Source: Melioribacteraceae bacterium
GTDB taxonomy: Bacteria; Bacteroidota; Ignavibacteria; Ignavibacteriales; Melioribacteraceae
Length of the DNA stretch: 5,981 nt
Direction of reading: 5' to 3'
Assembly: GCA_027858595.1 (NCBI GenBank)
Contig: JAQICK010000304.1
Coordinates: 1-5,981 of the forward strand
Shown piece by piece: positions 5,415 to 5,981 of this stretch. The notes beneath the pieces were generated by a model. That model was not told where the DNA came from. It saw nothing but the letters and a program-made list of their open reading frames with translations, and did not search any database. The position numbers were made by a program, and so were the translations under genes. Position 1 is the first letter of the stretch; each line of letters begins with the position of its first letter.

Positions 5415-5981
5415 TTATTTGTATCTGTTAAGAATAACTATTCCAACTATTATTAAACCCATTCCAGCAAAGTGGAGTGGGTAAAGAGCTTCGCCATCAA
5501 TAAAGCCCCAACCAATGGCTACAATAGGAATTAAATAAGTAGTAGAAGATGCAAACACCGCACTTGTGTTTTTAATTAGCTGGTTAAATATTGCAAGAGC
5601 AAATGCTGTGCCTATTGAGCCCAATACAAATATGCTTAAAAGCGAAAACAAAGCATCTGGATGTGTTGCAACACGTGTCGAAAAATCAGATATGAAAAGT
5701 ATTGTTAAAGAAACTGGCATAGTTAGCAACGTTGCTAATGCTACAAGAACTACCGGATTTATAGTCTTAACATATTCTTTACTCATGTTTCCAGATATAC
5801 CGTATAACAATGTGGCTGCAATTACAAAAAGGGCATAAAAATTAAAGCTACCAATGCCACCATCTCCACTAACAAAACTTAGAACCAAAGACCCAGAAAA
5901 TCCTATCAATAATCCCACAGAAATGGGTAAACTAATTTTGGATTTATAAAACAAAACTCCAATGATAATTGTCATTACTGG
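5415..5981 (-). CDS. EamA/DMT-family membrane transporter, N-terminus outside window
   Basis: The visible 188 residues are the C-terminal two thirds of what is normally a 280-310 residue, ten-helix inner-membrane protein with two EamA repeats. The frame stays open to the window edge (P-V before the first visible Met at 5975), so that Met is internal and not the start. Hydrophobic segments in the fragment fall at about 1-14 (end of helix 4, PVMTIIIGVLF), 18-38, 48-68, 77-99, 108-130, 138-160 and 166-184. Typical family features are the proline in PVMT at the end of the first repeat and in YLIPI of the second, and a glycine-rich last helix, GMGLIIVGIVIL. The family moves metabolites, amino acids, purines or drugs across the membrane. 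The substrate cannot be told from sequence, and neighbours give no firm hint. It is upstream of the STAS-like gene on the same strand with no clear terminator between, so the two might share a transcript. Confidence 0.85.
   Translation of the reverse strand, partial: PVMTIIIGVLFYKSKISLPISVGLLIGFSGSLVLSFVSGDGGIGSFNFYALFVIAATLLYGISGNMSKEYVKTINPVVLVALATLLTMPVSLTILFISDFSTRVATHPDALFSLLSIFVLGSIGTAFALAIFNQLIKNTSAVFASSTTYLIPIVAIGWGFIDGEALYPLHFAGMGLIIVGIVILNRYK

Noticed and set aside
5566..5838. Plus-strand open frame opposite the transporter
   Set aside because: Its sequence follows from the complement of membrane-helix codons, and it has no independent support.

Overview
The window is an AT-rich bacterial chromosome segment, roughly one third G+C by eye. 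It most likely comes from the Bacteroidota/Chlorobiota/Ignavibacteria (FCB) side of the tree. The clues are a Bacteroides-type short phosphoglycerate dehydrogenase, a TGTCATTTCGAACGAA-type intergenic repeat and an 'ATTCGTGGCT' repeat, both of which I associate with that group. I cannot place it more narrowly from sequence alone. All six recognisable genes lie on the minus strand; only a short, more GC-rich reading frame at the left edge points the other way.

Layout from left to right. Positions 1-117 hold the tail of a plus-strand reading frame built from degenerate 21-bp tandem units (7 residues each). A strong hairpin (177-209) separates it from the convergent gene serA (225-1142), a D-3-phosphoglycerate dehydrogenase without an ACT domain and with lysine where the family normally has its catalytic histidine. 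The 245-bp gap after serA holds a candidate serA promoter (1255-1282) and a candidate intrinsic terminator for the next gene (1298-1329). hutU, urocanate hydratase, occupies 1388-3037. A small helical protein of unknown function (3149-3484) follows, bracketed by two different interspersed-type repeats. Adenosine deaminase (3578-4666) resembles the long form known from actinobacteria. After a 242-bp gap lies a single-domain STAS/SpoIIAA-like protein (4909-5298) with its own candidate terminator. The right edge cuts through a drug/metabolite-type (EamA) transporter (5415-5981).

The genes are mostly housekeeping or catabolic: serine synthesis, histidine degradation, purine salvage, a possible regulatory STAS protein and a small-molecule exporter/importer. 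The same-strand layout, with gaps of 93-245 bp and terminator-like hairpins between several genes, suggests mostly separate transcription units rather than one operon. HutU and adenosine deaminase both serve breakdown of nitrogen-rich compounds, but no other hut or purine genes are visible. I found no defence system, mobile element with a transposase, CRISPR array or structural RNA gene. The most unusual items are the 21-bp repeat frame, the repeat-bracketed small gene and the lysine-type SerA.
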